Below, one piece after another: positions 1-15,886 of a stretch of DNA of 64,000 nt (position 1 is its first letter; each line of letters opens with the position of its first letter). This DNA is from Adiantum capillus-veneris (Eukaryota; Streptophyta; Polypodiopsida; Polypodiales; Pteridaceae), in NCBI GenBank assembly GCA_014529385.2, contig CM043950.1, positions 150,972,945-151,036,944 on the forward strand. Direction: 5' to 3'. The notes below the pieces were generated by a model that did no database searches, had not been told where the DNA came from, and was given only the letters and a program-made list of their open reading frames with translations. The position numbers and the translations under genes are program-made.

Positions 1-1139
1 ATCATCAGTGTACCTATCCATGCCTCCTCTGGAACTCCCCCATCCAATGTTGCTGAGGGTGACCAGTTGATCAAATACACAGACGTACTCATTGATTCTG
101 CCCAAAGCTCAAGCAAGGCCTGCATGTAGCCGCATGCGTCATGCTCGCTCCATGATTTTCTTGTTCACTCTTTCCGAAATACCATTTTGTTGAGGTTTTC
201 CTTAGGGTTTTATTCTGCATCCAAATGCCATTGCTAGCACAAAAGATTTCAAAAGCTTGGCTGCAATATTTGCCTCCATTGTCGGATCTGAGGTATTTAA
301 CCTTGGTACCTACTTCATTCTTCACAAAGGCTTTTCACCTTTGAAATATGGAAAACACATCAAATTTATTCTTCATGAGATAAACTCGTGTTTTTCTAGT
401 TGCATCGTTTATGAATGTTACATAGTACAATGAGCCACCAAGGGATGGTATACTTGCAGGACCCCAAACATCAGAATGAACCAATTCAATTTTTTTATTT
501 TTTCTTTCATTTATTGAATTTTGAAATTTCACCCTCTTTTGTTTACCAAACACAATCTTCACAGAACTCTGAGTCCACTTCTTTCAAACCTGGTAGAAGA
601 TTCTTTGACTGAAGGATTTGCATTCCTTTGGCACTTATATACCCAAACCGGTAGTGCCACACTGCACTGTCGACTTCTGTAGTTGTTGCACAAGCTGAAG
701 GTTGTGTGCTAAAAGTACACAAGTAAAGTGTACCAACCTTTTCTCCTTTGGCAACCACCAAAGATCCCTTTGAGATCTTCCATTGCTTGTTTACGAATGC
801 AATGTTGTGACCTTCATCATCCAATTGTTCTGGAGAGATCAAATTTTTGCAAAGAGAAGGAACATGCCTAACATCTTTAAGCTTCCATTCATTTTGATTA
901 GCAATTTTGACACAAAATGTACCTTTGCCAACAATTTCACAAGCTTTGTCATCTTCCAAGTATACATATCCAAAATTAACTTTGGTGTAATCTTGGAAAT
1001 GTTGCTTGTGTGGTGTCGCATGGAATGAAGCCCCGGAATCTACTATCCAAGAATTAGACACATTATCTATTGAGAGAATTAGAGCATCTTGCTCTACTTT
1101 ACCTACCACATTGGCCTTCGATGTTGGCTTGTTGTCTTG
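1..1139 (-). pseudogene. Copia element C1, protease and integrase part (5'-truncated by window edge)
   Basis: This is the pol part of a Ty1/copia retrotransposon read on the minus strand. The protease motif DSGASFHATPHKQHF is encoded near 1010-1060. It is followed by a GAG-pre-integrase segment (VWHYRFGYISAKG, near 620-660) and the integrase start (ELVHSDVWGPASIPSLGG, near 440-490). The integrase core continues with SDNGGKYCSQAFEIFCASNG near 230-290. The last ~88 bases still read as integrase in another frame (YLINWSPSATLDGG), so at least one frameshift is present. It matches C3 (36197-40446) closely and belongs to the same family. RT and RNase H would lie outside the window. Several frame breaks make it inactive. 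Confidence 0.9.
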
Positions 1140-1889
1140 AGACTCCGACTCCTTCTTCTTCTTGGACCAACAATCCTTCTTGACGTGGCCCTTCTTGCCG
1201 CAATTCCAACATTCAAGAAATGACTTTGTGCATGACTTGCTCCACCTTGAGCGATCACGACCCTTTTCGCTTTCCTCTTGTTTCCACTGAGAATGCATCA
1301 CTTGATGATTCTCCTGTGCTTCTCCTTCACATTTCCTTGCTTAAGAGAACACCCACAACATCATCAAACTTAAGAGTATTGGTGCCAGAGATAGAATTAC
1401 TTATAGCCATCACAAGGCTGTTACAACTATCTGGATAGAGATGATAGTATAAGGAGAGCTCGGACTTCGTCATCGAAATTGATTTTCACTGATTGAAGTT
1501 GACTTATGTTGGTGTTAAATTCATTTAGGTTTTCTACAATTGAACCATTCTCTGTCATCTTTAAATTGTAAGTGCTTCATGATAAATGCCTTATTGGATG
1601 CCGATGGTTTCTTGTAGAGTCCGTCAAGTGACTTCATCAAGTCCTCTGTGGTCTTCATCTCCAAAACATTGAAGGCCACTGTTGACGCCAAGCTTAACCG
1701 GATTGTTCCCAGTGTCTTTTGGTCAAGGAAAATCCATGTTTCATCTGCCATCATTGCTGGCTTCTTTGCAAGACCGCCTAGTGGCAAATAGAGGTCCTTC
1801 TGGTAGAGATAGTCTTCAATCTATATCTTCCAATGTTGGTAGTTTTTGCCATTGAACTTATCGATCTTGAGCTTCCCTTCCTTTGTCAT
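1140..1889 (-). pseudogene. Copia element C1, gag
   Basis: Nucleocapsid/gag protein of the C1 copia element. The start is taken at the ATG whose complement is at 1887-1889, because the next residues (TKEGKLKI) align with the gag start of C3. A conserved stretch PLGGLAKKPA...GTIRLSLASTVAFNV lies at 1640-1787. The zinc knuckle CWNCGKKGHVKKDCW (near 1160-1210) keeps all four CCHC ligands, unlike its C3 relative. Frame changes occur near 1300 and 1520, so gag is no longer one open frame. It sits directly downstream of a primer-binding site and an LTR, as expected for a 5' gag. Confidence 0.88.
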
Positions 1890-1947
1890 TAATCCCACTC
1901 AAAAAAGGAATCCTTTGCTTGAGATACTTTTAGCTACGAGAAAACCT

Positions 1948-1960
1948 TGCTCTGATACCA
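1948..1960 (-). other. Primer-binding site of C1 (initiator Met tRNA type)
   Basis: The minus strand reads TGGTATCAGAGCA two bases inside the LTR edge. This is the usual copia primer site complementary to the 3' end of initiator Met tRNA. It fixes both the orientation and the LTR boundary. Confidence 0.85.
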
Positions 1961-1962
1961 AT

Positions 1963-2048
1963 TGTTAGGAAATATGAAGTAGCTAGGTAGATAATTGAGC
2001 AGATTACTTAATGGAGAGAGACAAATTTTCATACGAGAGATTATAGAC

Positions 2049-2106
<58 letters not shown>

Positions 2107-2663
2107 CACATGATATACGTGGTTCACCCAATTTGGGCTATATCCACGGGAAAATGACCACTCAATGGCTTTAGTACTTTAAACAAGAAGTAGGTTACAA
2201 AGGGATTATACCCTTAATAGAGCTCCTGCCTTGCTTCACTATCACCACCTCACATCCACCTTGTTTCATCAACTTCACACTACACCACAATGCTTCCCAA
2301 TCCCCTTTTGTGTGTAGCCGCCCTTGTGTTGACGAGTCCAAACTGGACCCTTCAATCCGCCCATGTGTGGCCGCCCTTGAGAAGATTAGCCCGCCTTTAA
2401 AATCGATCGACCGGCCATTGAATTCCGCCCACCAGCCATCGGCCATTGACTACTGGAAACCGGCCAAAGATGGGCCATTTTTTGACCACTTTTTGACCAT
2501 GGTCTGCCCGGCCATCATATTCCGACGAAGCTAGTCTCGAGCTTTGCTCTAGACTGGCTGTGAAAATTTTGGTTTTTGGCGAGTGATTTTCTTCATGCAC
2601 GATGGCTTCTCGTCATAATGGGGGCCTTACAAATGTGCATTTTTTATACAAGAAATTACAAGG
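1963..2663 (-). mobile_element. 5' LTR of copia C1 (outer end lost)
   Basis: On the minus strand the LTR ends in CTAACA directly before the primer site. It aligns with the C3 LTRs over the microsatellite (GA run 2051-2106), the GC-rich CGGCCA/TGGCCG segment (2400-2530) and the conserved stretch around GGCCTTACAAATGTGC (2628-2640). Similarity stops near 2663, about 25 bases before the expected TGTTAAG terminus, so the outer end has been lost. No target duplication can be scored. Short open frames here (2195-2600) are only LTR sequence. Confidence 0.82.
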
Positions 2664-3147
2664 AGCTTGGCGCACTGGCCAAAGGAAAGCCACTTCTTTC
2701 AGCCTCATACTAAAGAAGTTCCCACACACTTATGGCATCGTTGGATTGGTTCTCTCCCTTGAACAAACAATGGGGTATGGACTGGCCAGAATCAAGATGG
2801 GTGACTATCACTAAGAACATTTGGTGCCCCTAATGGCTGCAGGTGATGAAGGTCTTCCTCGGGAAGGTACTTTGGGGAGCTTATCAATTGGGATTAAGGT
2901 CCTAGATAGGTGGATTGGCCTTCATACATGCTCTCAATGTAAAATGGCCAGTGAAGACCTCTCACATCTCTTCAAGGATTTCCCAACGATTTGCGGTCTG
3001 GTAGAGAAGGTCTGCAAGTGGGTCCAAAGGACTTGGAAGATAGGCTTCTTAAAAAACGATCTTTTCTTGGGAGGAAAGGCCTATAAGAGCCACAAGATAA
3101 TCATTGAAACTCAAGTTTTTATATTTTGTTACTTCAAACAGATCTAG
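2664..3147 (+). pseudogene. Probable LINE reverse-transcriptase zinc-binding remnant
   Basis: The frame at 2821-3147 encodes WIGLHTCSQCKMASEDLSHLF followed by a W-rich tail. This resembles the C-terminal zinc-binding domain after the RT of plant non-LTR elements (C-x2-C, about nine residues, then HLF and a cysteine region ending in W). The second cysteine pair is not visible (F and T where C would be expected), so the domain is decayed. No endonuclease or RT core is visible upstream, because the C1 LTR abuts it. No poly(A) tail was recognised. The family call rests on one motif. Confidence 0.45.
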
Positions 3148-3201
3148 AAGACCATGAACAATCGGGTATTTTGTAATTTCATGGAAACAACTAGTTTCGT
3201 G

Positions 3202-3279
3202 TTTTCCCGGCGGGCCCGTAGGGAAAATTATAATACCCGGCCGGCCCACCGGGGAAACATAAAATCCCGGCGGGATTTT
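3202..3279. repeat. Cluster of GC-rich hairpins in AT-rich DNA
   Basis: Two clear inverted repeats and a GC palindrome lie within 78 bases. TTTTCCC (3202-3208) pairs with GGGAAAA (3221-3227). CCGGCCGG lies in the middle. AAAATCCC pairs with GGGATTTT (3261-3279). The core CCCGGCGGG recurs. The function is unknown. Confidence 0.6.
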
Positions 3280-3495
3280 TGTGGGTTTGCAAGTCACCCT
3301 AAACCGGTTTATGTGTGATCATGTTTACTGTGATCATGGAAATGTGTCAACAAGACCTTGTGATCACACAAAATTTGACGTAATTACGTAAATATTAAAT
3401 CCCTGGTGTGGAGCCATGTGCAAATGAGGGATCCTTCTCACTACAATGCTAGTAGTGTTTTGTTAACCTCCACACATAGTTCTCCTATGTCGAGT

Positions 3496-4208
3496 GATGA
3501 ACTGCAGAGATGGAAGAATTTCTTCATCGATAATCGGTAGCTACTCCACAAGGGGAAAGTTTATGTACCGACAAACACGGACATTCGACGCCAAATTCTT
3601 TATGAATGTCATGACAGTCCAAGTGTAGGGAACTTGGGCATTAAAATGACTTATGCTCTCGTAAGACGACATTTTATCCAAGACCATATGGATATGTTGA
3701 AACTCGATCGTCAAAATGTTCGACAAGCACATGATCGGCATAAGAAGTACGCTGACAAGAAACGTCGGCAAGTTACCTTTGAGGAAGGGGAAGAGGTGTT
3801 TTTGTGTGTGCTAGAGCATTTAGAAAGTCTGAAGACTGGGCCAACACCGAAACTATCTCCAAGATATTGTGGACCTTTCAAGATACTCAAGCGAGTTGGT
3901 GATCGTGCTTACAAACTCTCGTTACCGACACACTCTCGTGTCCATCCGGTATTTCATGTAAGCTGTTTACATAAACATTTACACGGAGATGACAACGTCA
4001 TTGACCAACAGATTCTAGTCTATTTGGTTGAGCCTCCTACCCCACCGCATGAACCTAAGCGAATTCATGACTATCATGATTTACGTACGCGTGATCATGT
4101 ATGTTGTCAAGCTTTAATCAAGTGGAAAGATCGACATGAAGAAGGTGCCACTTGGGAAAACATTAGTGTTCTTAAGAAGAAGTTTCCCACTTTTTTTTTG
4201 AGGATGAA
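3496..4208 (+). pseudogene. Gypsy chromovirus G0: integrase ends joined, plus chromodomain
   Basis: The frame from 3496 has one stop (TAG 3538-3540) and then runs open to 4344. LLHKGKVYVPTNTDIRRQIL and ECHDSPSVGNLGIKMTYALV (3541-3660) form the N-terminal HHCC zinc region of a Ty3/gypsy integrase. The next codons (QDHMDMLKLDRQNVRQAHDR, 3676-3740) already belong to the C-terminal integrase domain. It ends in SPRYCGPFKILKRVGDRAYK and the HPVFHVSCL motif. The DDE catalytic core is therefore missing by an in-frame internal deletion. A chromodomain follows (ALIKWKDRHEEGATWENISV, 4111-4170), which targets integration to chromatin in chromoviruses. Only the 3' end of the element is present. Confidence 0.88.
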
Positions 4209-4230
4209 AACGCTTTCAAGTGGGGAGTAT

Positions 4231-4664
4231 TGTCATGCCAAGGCCATACCCAGAGGGGTCACGGACCCAAGCCAAGAGGCCGTCTACCAATGTGGAATGG
4301 GGATTCAGAGGCCAAGGGCTATATATGGGAGGGTTGGTTGGTGAATCCATACAAGGCAGCTCCCTAGGAATTATACTCTGAGTTAATGTGAAGGAAAGCA
4401 AGACCTTCGTCTAAACTTTCTAACCTCGTGGGATGCAGTTCTGACCCTCTTTGGGATGGAGCTGTCAGTCAGTCACTCTCTCTCTTTCTGTGTCTCCTTC
4501 TATTTGGTAAGGAGAATCTCTGTCTCTCTCTCTCTCTCACGATGAAGGATACTCTATCTCTCCCTTTCTCTTTTTCTCTCTGTTGTGCTAGACTAAGAAC
4601 GCCACCAGAATGTAGTACATGCAATAAAGTGATAATTTTACTTCTTTATTGAAACTGTGCAACA
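4231..4664 (+). mobile_element. 3' LTR of gypsy chromovirus G0 (probable)
   Basis: A purine-rich tract AAGTGGGGAG (4218-4227) precedes TGTCATGCC at 4231, the expected PPT-LTR junction just after the chromodomain. The segment carries an AATAAA signal at 4622-4627 and a plausible CA end at 4663-4664. No 5' LTR copy lies in the window, so the right boundary is inferred. The short open frame at 4428-4652 is LTR sequence. Confidence 0.55.
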
Positions 4665-4767
4665 CATCAAATGCTCACTAAATATAATTATAACTTTCAC
4701 ACCTGCAAGGAATGTATTTGTTAAAATAGCATGCATAGCAACAACGATTACATGATTGACTAGACTA

Positions 4768-8894
<4,127 letters not shown>

Positions 8895-9552
8895 GGACAT
8901 CGATTTTTCTTATGCCAGTGAGCCAAGTACAAAATGTAAGGAGGAAAGGGTGAAGAAAAAGGAGGTATTTGTTGTTTAAGGCCCTGCAATTATCGATGAA
9001 AGGTTGTTTGATTTTGTAGTATCTACATGAGCTACTGATATGTTTGACAAGGTCTCTTCTATCTTTGATGACCCATTCATTCTTGATGACCTTATATCTA
9101 ATCACAGTGATTTCTTGAAGTTTGAAAGAGACAAGTTTGAGCTTGAGGTCCAAAAGGGCAGGGTGATTCTTATTGACATGGTGGTGTTGCACTTGAAAGA
9201 TTGTGATTGCAAAAGACTGTCATCGTACAAAAAGTACCATCAACTACCTCTCTTTTATAGACCCTCATGGTGTCCCATGCATGAACAAGAGTGAAAGCTT
9301 ATCCAAAAATCCTTTGGCTTCCTACTATTCTTGTATTCTCTATTTGCAAGTCTCATGAAGGAGCCTTTAGAGGTCATGGAGGAAGAGGATCTACCACCCG
9401 ATGAACAGAAGGAGGAGGACATGGAGTTCAATGAGGTGGCTGAGATTGAGGAGGCTATTAATCTCAAGGTAGAGGCTAAAGAGGTGGGACAAAGAAAAAT
9501 CCTCTCAGTTAGAACATTTGAAATCAAGCTACCTTTAGATGTGAAATATTAG

Positions 9553-12040
9553 TTGGATGTTGTTTAAAGTATCGTGTATTTAAAACTTGATAGCATGCTA
9601 CAAAACCATGACCAAGTATTTTGTTATACATGGATTAAGGTCACCAAATTATGACAAGAGTGTTTAATAGTATTTGCCTTTATATATTATCTTTTTTAAT
9701 TGCTGTAATCAATCTATATGCTGCTTTAAAATCATATCAATATATTGGTTTTTTTGACACCTCATTTTTTGAGAAGCTACTTCTAGAAGCATTTGTTGAA
9801 TTTTGAAAAGCACTGATGTCATACAAATCCTCTTTCCAAAAACTATATTGGAGGTTTATTCTTAAATTTTATAGTAGAGAAATTAAAATAGACTCATACA
9901 ATCATGATAGTTTATCTAAATTAAAGGCAACTAGAGCTTAAAAATCATTAAATAACACAATCCTAGCATACACATTTAGACTTTGGGAAACGGGATTTTC
10001 CCAAATTATCTAAAATGGTGTTAGATAACCTTATAGCTTTAGGACTAAAGGATGCACCTCTAGATTGGCACCAAGTGGACCAAGAGCCATATGATGCTCT
10101 TTGAGAATCTATGAGAGCTTAGAACATGACTCTCTATGGACTTAGGTCCATAGTGATAGGGTTCATATAGATATGAAAACAAAGAGAATTGTATAGCTTT
10201 GGGAATGTAGGGTGCTCTATAAATATTGACACCCTATTTCCCTAAGGCCATATGGGCCTGTATGGTGTACCTTATAAAAAATCTAGAATAAATTTACAGC
10301 CTTTAGGTAGTAGCAAGATGCAATTTAGTGGTATGAAAATAACTGCTTGGCCTATTTAATTAACACTACATGCATCCTCCGACCAAAGGTTTCCATCTAT
10401 GTTAGTTAGGAACCCTATGATGTGCTAAAATTGGTGTGTTAGGATCATGCTATTCTACAATTTTTAAGCTCAATTTTTAATTAATTTAGATAAGTTGTCA
10501 TGATTTTAGCACCTAGATTTAATTTTTCTATATTGATATTTATAAGAAAAATTTCAATATAGATTTTTGCAAAAGGATTTGTATAAAATAAGTGCATTAA
10601 AACATCAATTAAAGCTGATAAAGATGGGTTCTAAAAAAAAAAGGTGTCAAAACACACCAAATGATGTGACTATTAGGAAATATATATATTGATTATTCCA
10701 ACCAAAAATATAGTATCTAGACACAAAGAGAACCAACAAATCTTATCATAGAATCGGTCATCTTAATCTCAAGTATGGGAAAACATCTAGTTGCATTTTA
10801 AAAACACTATCAAGTTTCAACTACACTACAGTATGTACAACACCAAAATTAACATTTGATAATCAAAAAACCTAATTAATATTGTGGAGTAGCATATGGC
10901 TCTAAGACCATAACTTGTCCTCTATGGCACTTATAGAGCCTATTAGTGTCAAAGAGTTTATGTTTGTGCCAAAGAATCTATATTAACATGCCACATTTTC
11001 ATCAATACATGCTGTAAAACTTCAAAAAAGCTTTTAGATATGGTCTCTCAAAACTTTAATGCATGCTTTAAAACTTCATAGAGATGGTGTCTCAAAAAAA
11101 GGAGGTGTTTAAAAACACCGTTGATGTATAAGCAGCCTATGAATTGATTACACAAAATATATATTGGTTGTACTCAAAGATTACCAACAACTCATTCTAT
11201 AAAATTTATGGCCTTTATCTCATGTACAACAAAGTACTGAGTGCAAGAAGTATAGTATCTTCAAGATAGAGGGTGTTCAACAAACACCATTTTTTGTAGT
11301 ACTATCAAGTTTCAACATCATTTTGGTAGTTTCCATCACCTCACAAAAGACAAGTACTAAGAAGAAAATGATAGGAGCATCAAAAAATTATATTAGCAAT
11401 GTTAATTTAGTGAGAGATGTCTCAAATAGGATGCACTTCATAAACCCAAAATTTAATAATTTTTTGAAGCTATTTTTAATTAATATGTTTTCTTTTTTTT
11501 GAAAGTAGTTGGTAGTTGATCAAACCATTGTTCCACTTTGAATGAGATACTTGATGTAATATGAGAAGAAAATCTTATAATTTATGAATTAAAAAAGCAA
11601 AACTTTTTTCGAAACACACCATGGAATGACAAAAGAAATCACAAAAAATCAAAGTGTGTTTAAAAACCAATAGACAACAATATAAATATAAGACTTAGTG
11701 TGTTTGAGATCATAGGATACCTTCTATGGTGAGTTATAATTAGAGAACCTTTTTGTCTTATAGATTGAAGATCATATGGTTATGATACCATATGGTGTGT
11801 TGGATTTCTATGCACCTGATTCTAAATGACATAAATGCTCTATAAGATTCTCTTGTACTTTTCTTTTCTCTTGAAAGTCTAAGATCTTCCCTTGTTGTCA
11901 ATTGATGGAGCCTACGTGTGGCCTATGAGATTTATACTTTTCTTTATAGCTTAAAATTAAGAGGCTTGTTATTTTTATCATGTAGCCTAGAGATACCCTC
12001 CTATGATATCAAGGCTAAAGGGTTCTAATTCCAATCCACA
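9553..12040. other. AT-rich intergenic sequence, no gene seen
   Basis: The stretch is AT-rich with stops in all frames and no recognisable protein motif, RNA gene or element end. Phrases such as CATATGGTGTGTT and TCTCAAAAAAAGGAGGTGTTTA recur loosely, which suggests old, diverged repeats. Confidence 0.5.
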
Positions 12041-12050
12041 CATGGTAAAT

Positions 12051-12585
12051 GATTTTTGGAATGACATAGGTGAAAATAACATCACTACATATGACCAGAA
12101 TGAATAAAAATCTTGTAGAATATGAGATACCAGCCTTTGGCTTTAGGGTCATAGATTTTTGTGTGAATAAACTAGTGTGACCATATGTAGGATCATACAA
12201 TGCCAATAGTATGACTTTCTTATGGCCACACTTTGTTAAAGTGTGTCCAAATATCAAGCGGATCCCTATGACCCATAGGCAATAAGGTGACATTTATTTT
12301 TGGAATAACATATGTCAACTTATGACCTTGTGGTCATAGGAAGCTAATGCCATAGATGCAAATTACACCGCTTCTTATGACCACAATTAATAAAAGTCTT
12401 GTAGAATATGAGATACTAGTTTTTGGCATGAGGGTCATATAGCTTTTTGTGAAGAAACTAGTATGGCCATATGTAGGATCATATAGTGCCAATAGTCTAG
12501 CTTCATATGACCACATTTGTTAAAGTGTGGCAAAATATCAAAAGGATTTCTATGACCCAAAGGCAATAAGATGCCATTTGTAAAT
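12051..12585. repeat. Diverged tandem duplication, period about 288 bp
   Basis: Copy 1 (about 12051-12297) and copy 2 (about 12338-12585) share a long series of phrases in order: TCTTGTAGAATATGAGATAC, CCATATGTAGGATCATA, GCCAATAGT, TTTGTTAAAGTGTG, and CTATGACCCA followed by AGGCAATAAG. Substitutions and small indels are frequent, so the duplication is old. Short open frames here (minus, 12015-12516) are not supported as genes. Confidence 0.8.
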
Positions 12586-13276
12586 AACACAAAGGAACCT
12601 TAATTACAATATTATTTGTGCTAAAAGGCCCATGGTTTTTATTAAAGCTATTCAAGGGATCTTTTTTTATTGCTGAAAAACTTGCAATATGTGAGTGTAT
12701 TGAAGAAAATTCAAAAATTATACATACATCAAGATTAGGTCGTACCTTGAGGGAGAACATACTACAGCAAAGCTACATCAATCCTCAAATAAAGAAACTC
12801 CATAACCCACTTTGAGGTTAGTTCAACCTCGTTATAACGATTGTGGTGGTCCAAGCCCACATGTTTGAGTCCTTCCCTTTACCAAGGACTACAATTGAAT
12901 CTTTGATTTCTTGTAAAATCTCTATAAAGCTAGCAGCTATGCAACATTCTCAAACACACAATAGTTTGTGGCCTTCCATATTTTCTTAAAGTAGGAAAAT
13001 CTAACTATTTGAGTGCAGACAAGAAGAGCTTGGCTTTTTCTTACGCTCCCTCCTAGGAATAAATTGTTCTTGAAGAACACTATTCCCTAGGTACTTTAAA
13101 CCCATTTGCATATTTTCCCTACAAGGCCAATGATAGCTATTTAGATATAGGGATCCTAAGCACTTTTTTGAAAACCTTAGCTTATTTTTTGACACCATTA
13201 GTGAGTATCTTGTGGAAGAACAAAAGCCAATTTATGGTGTTAGTCTCCTAGGGTGTTGATACAAAGGGTGCAAATT
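12586..13276. other. AT-rich intergenic sequence, no gene seen
   Basis: No motif, RNA gene or repeat boundary is recognised. The short frames at 12618-12815 and 13001-13198 lack any family resemblance. Confidence 0.45.
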
Positions 13277-13452
13277 CCCTAAGCTCATAGAGTAACATAT
13301 GGCCTTATGGCCATGTATATTTTTCTTGATGCCAATGGACACAAATTGTAAAACAACAAATATCCCCTAAGCTCATAGAGTAACATATGGCCTTATGGCC
13401 ATGTAGATTTTTCTTGATGTCAATGGACGCAAATTGTAAAACAACAAATAAT
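13277..13452. repeat. Recent 88-bp tandem duplication
   Basis: The phrase from CCCTAAGCTCATAGAGTAAC to AATTGTAAAACAACAAATA occurs at 13277-13364 and again at 13365-13452 with about three mismatches. It is a young, local duplication. Confidence 0.9.
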
Positions 13453-14850
13453 TGAATGTTTTAATAAACTTAATTAAGCATTTGTCACATCAAAGTCAAT
13501 AGCAACATATACCATTGAAAGAAAAATTTGTATACACACTCTGAAAAATACACGTAAAGAGTCTTTATAGAGTTCATAATACTACAAAACTATACTCCCT
13601 CATCTCCAAAATGGAGACCTATTTGAGAGTACACTAAATTTTTAATTGTTTTATATAATTCTTGGCTTCATGTACTTTGATAGTAGGCTCCTTGTCTCCT
13701 GTGTTTGGGGAAGCATAATTGCTTTAATACCTTTTAAGGCTGTTAAAGGTTTCATATTCTTTAAAAGCCTCACTTTTTCTTTATCAAATGTTAGGATTTT
13801 CTTATCTTATCTTTGAGTGGACACTCCACTATTGCTAGATGTTGCACCTTTTTCATTGTCATGAGGACAAGAAGCTTCTGGTAGTCTACTTGTGGAGCTC
13901 GTGTGGAATAGGTTTCTTGTCCATACAAATATAAGAGCTTGTAATGGTGTGAATGTCGTTGACATGATAACAAGCTTGAATATATGGTAGTAGATGCCCC
14001 AGAAGGATATTGTCCTTCTCATCAACATTGAATGATGGCAGAAAAATACAATTCAATGGAGGATTAATGTATCCCTTTAAGGGTGCATCATATTCTAGAA
14101 GAATTATTTTTGCATCAATCCCAAATTTTGTTGATGTAATAGACAACGGTTTGAAAAGTGCTTCTACTCTTGGATTGTTTGGGCAAGTGATTCTTGTTTC
14201 TTTACATGATTGACATTGGCTTTGTCCCTAGATCATAAAGAGTGAAAATTTTTATCCAATCAGCTTGGATGCTATGGCTCAAAGCTTTTTGAATTTAGAT
14301 CATTGGCTAGAGATTTATGCCACTTCTTGGAGATTTTATACAGACTTAGAGAAATTTTGCACTTTGGCTAGGGTTTTGAGATCCAAATAGCTTTATACTT
14401 CAAGGTTAGGCTTTTCTCAACAATCAAGAATTTGTTTGATATGATTATGGTTGGAAAACTGAAAAAGATACATGCATCATGATCCATGTTTGATAGCCTT
14501 TTGAGGTGAAACTTGGTGCACATGTTTATATAGCCTATCCTAATACACTGGTGAAATCTTTTTAGATTTGGATAAGATTTTTCTAAGGTTTCCCAATTTC
14601 CTAGTTTATGGCCCAATTTGGTATAAAGTTTGCCATATTTGGCTTTTGGTGACATCTTTGATCCCTCGTGGTTGCAATCCTATCTTTCCTATTGATTTTC
14701 ACCACCATTAGGGTTTGTTTGGACCTTCAAGGGATTTTGGCAAGCTAGGACCACTTTTCAAGCATGTTTTTCATTCTCCATGATAGACTGAACTCAATGT
14801 CTTTCATTAGGGGAAATTTAGACTCACAAAGGGGCCTTATAAGGAGTTTG
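13453..14850. other. AT-rich sequence, possible distal 3' part of gypsy G3
   Basis: No coding feature is supported. A palindromic phrase CATGCATCATGATCCATG occurs at 14471-14488, related to those at 15395, 15512, 31396, 31684 and 32024. Its position downstream of the minus-strand G3 element would suit a degraded 3' LTR, but I could not align a pair of ends. Confidence 0.35.
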
Positions 14851-15210
14851 ACTTCCTCTCTCATGTCCAAAACGGGCATGCAGTAAAATCTTTGCAAATC
14901 AACTCTAAACTTGGCAGAGGTTTGATAGTTAGAATCTACGCTTCAAGCTCTTTCTATTGATATATAGCACGCCATGAGATTCCTCATATTTTGAAAGATT
15001 CTATTTTTGATTCTCTTGTGATGTGACAACTCCGTCTAGAATCTAGAGAATAGAAAATAGAATCTTTCAAAATATGAGGAATCTCGTTGTGTGCTATATA
15101 TCAATAGAAAGAGCTTGAAGAGTAAATTTTAACTTCCAAATCTCCGCCAAGTTTAGAGTTGATTTGCCATAATTTTACCGCAGACCCATTTTGGACATGA
15201 GAGAGGAAAT
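14851..15210. repeat. Long imperfect inverted repeat (foldback), arms about 160 bp
   Basis: The left arm (14851-15012) and right arm (15054-15210) are reverse complements. Long matching blocks include CCTCTCTCATGTCCAAAA, GCAAATCAACTCTAAACTTG, CAAGCTCTTTCTATTGATAT and GATTCCTCATATTTTGAAAG. The loop is about 40 bases. Mismatches are scattered along both arms. The structure could be a foldback/MITE-type element or the transcribed hairpin source of small RNAs. I found no convincing target duplication. Confidence 0.88.
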
Positions 15211-15833
15211 CCACTTATTCTTAGTTTAACTCATTTTTCCTCATCATGTGTCAAAATGACCATTTGGAGACCGACTTTCCAATTTCCCTTTAATTTTGGT
15301 TAATCCATGGTCCATTTTGCCCAAAATTGGCAAGGCACATTTTCTAACACTATTCAAGATGTCAGCATGATCCTTTTGTTGATCTGACATGTTGATGGAC
15401 ATGGATCACAATCCATGTTCAACAAAATTTACTAACTATGATTGCATTAGTTAATAGGTGTTTTCAAGGCCATCACTTTGCACAACTCATTTCTGATTTT
15501 AAGGGTGGGGGGACATGGACCACGATCCATTTCCACCACCTTTGGCAATCATGATCCTACGCCCAAATTGTTCTCAATGAGGGGATCATATCTTGTGCAT
15601 AAATAATTTGTTTTGGACTTCATATCCTATCCCAAATGACCCTTGACAATTTGTGAAAATCCTTGTTTTGATTTGATTGATACAATTTTTTGTGATTTTT
15701 TTTTTTGTTCATTCGGCAATTGACCATTTTTCTACACTCAAGATGAGCATATCTATGAAATATTGTGAGGTGTGGGTGTCCGGTGTCGCTGCCCAAGCAA
15801 AACTCTGATTAAAGGCTCTAGGTCACAATCTCT

Positions 15834-15886
<53 letters not shown>

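Noticed and set aside
2195-2600. Overlapping frames on both strands near the C1 LTR
   Set aside because: They fall wholly within the LTR and have no protein similarity.
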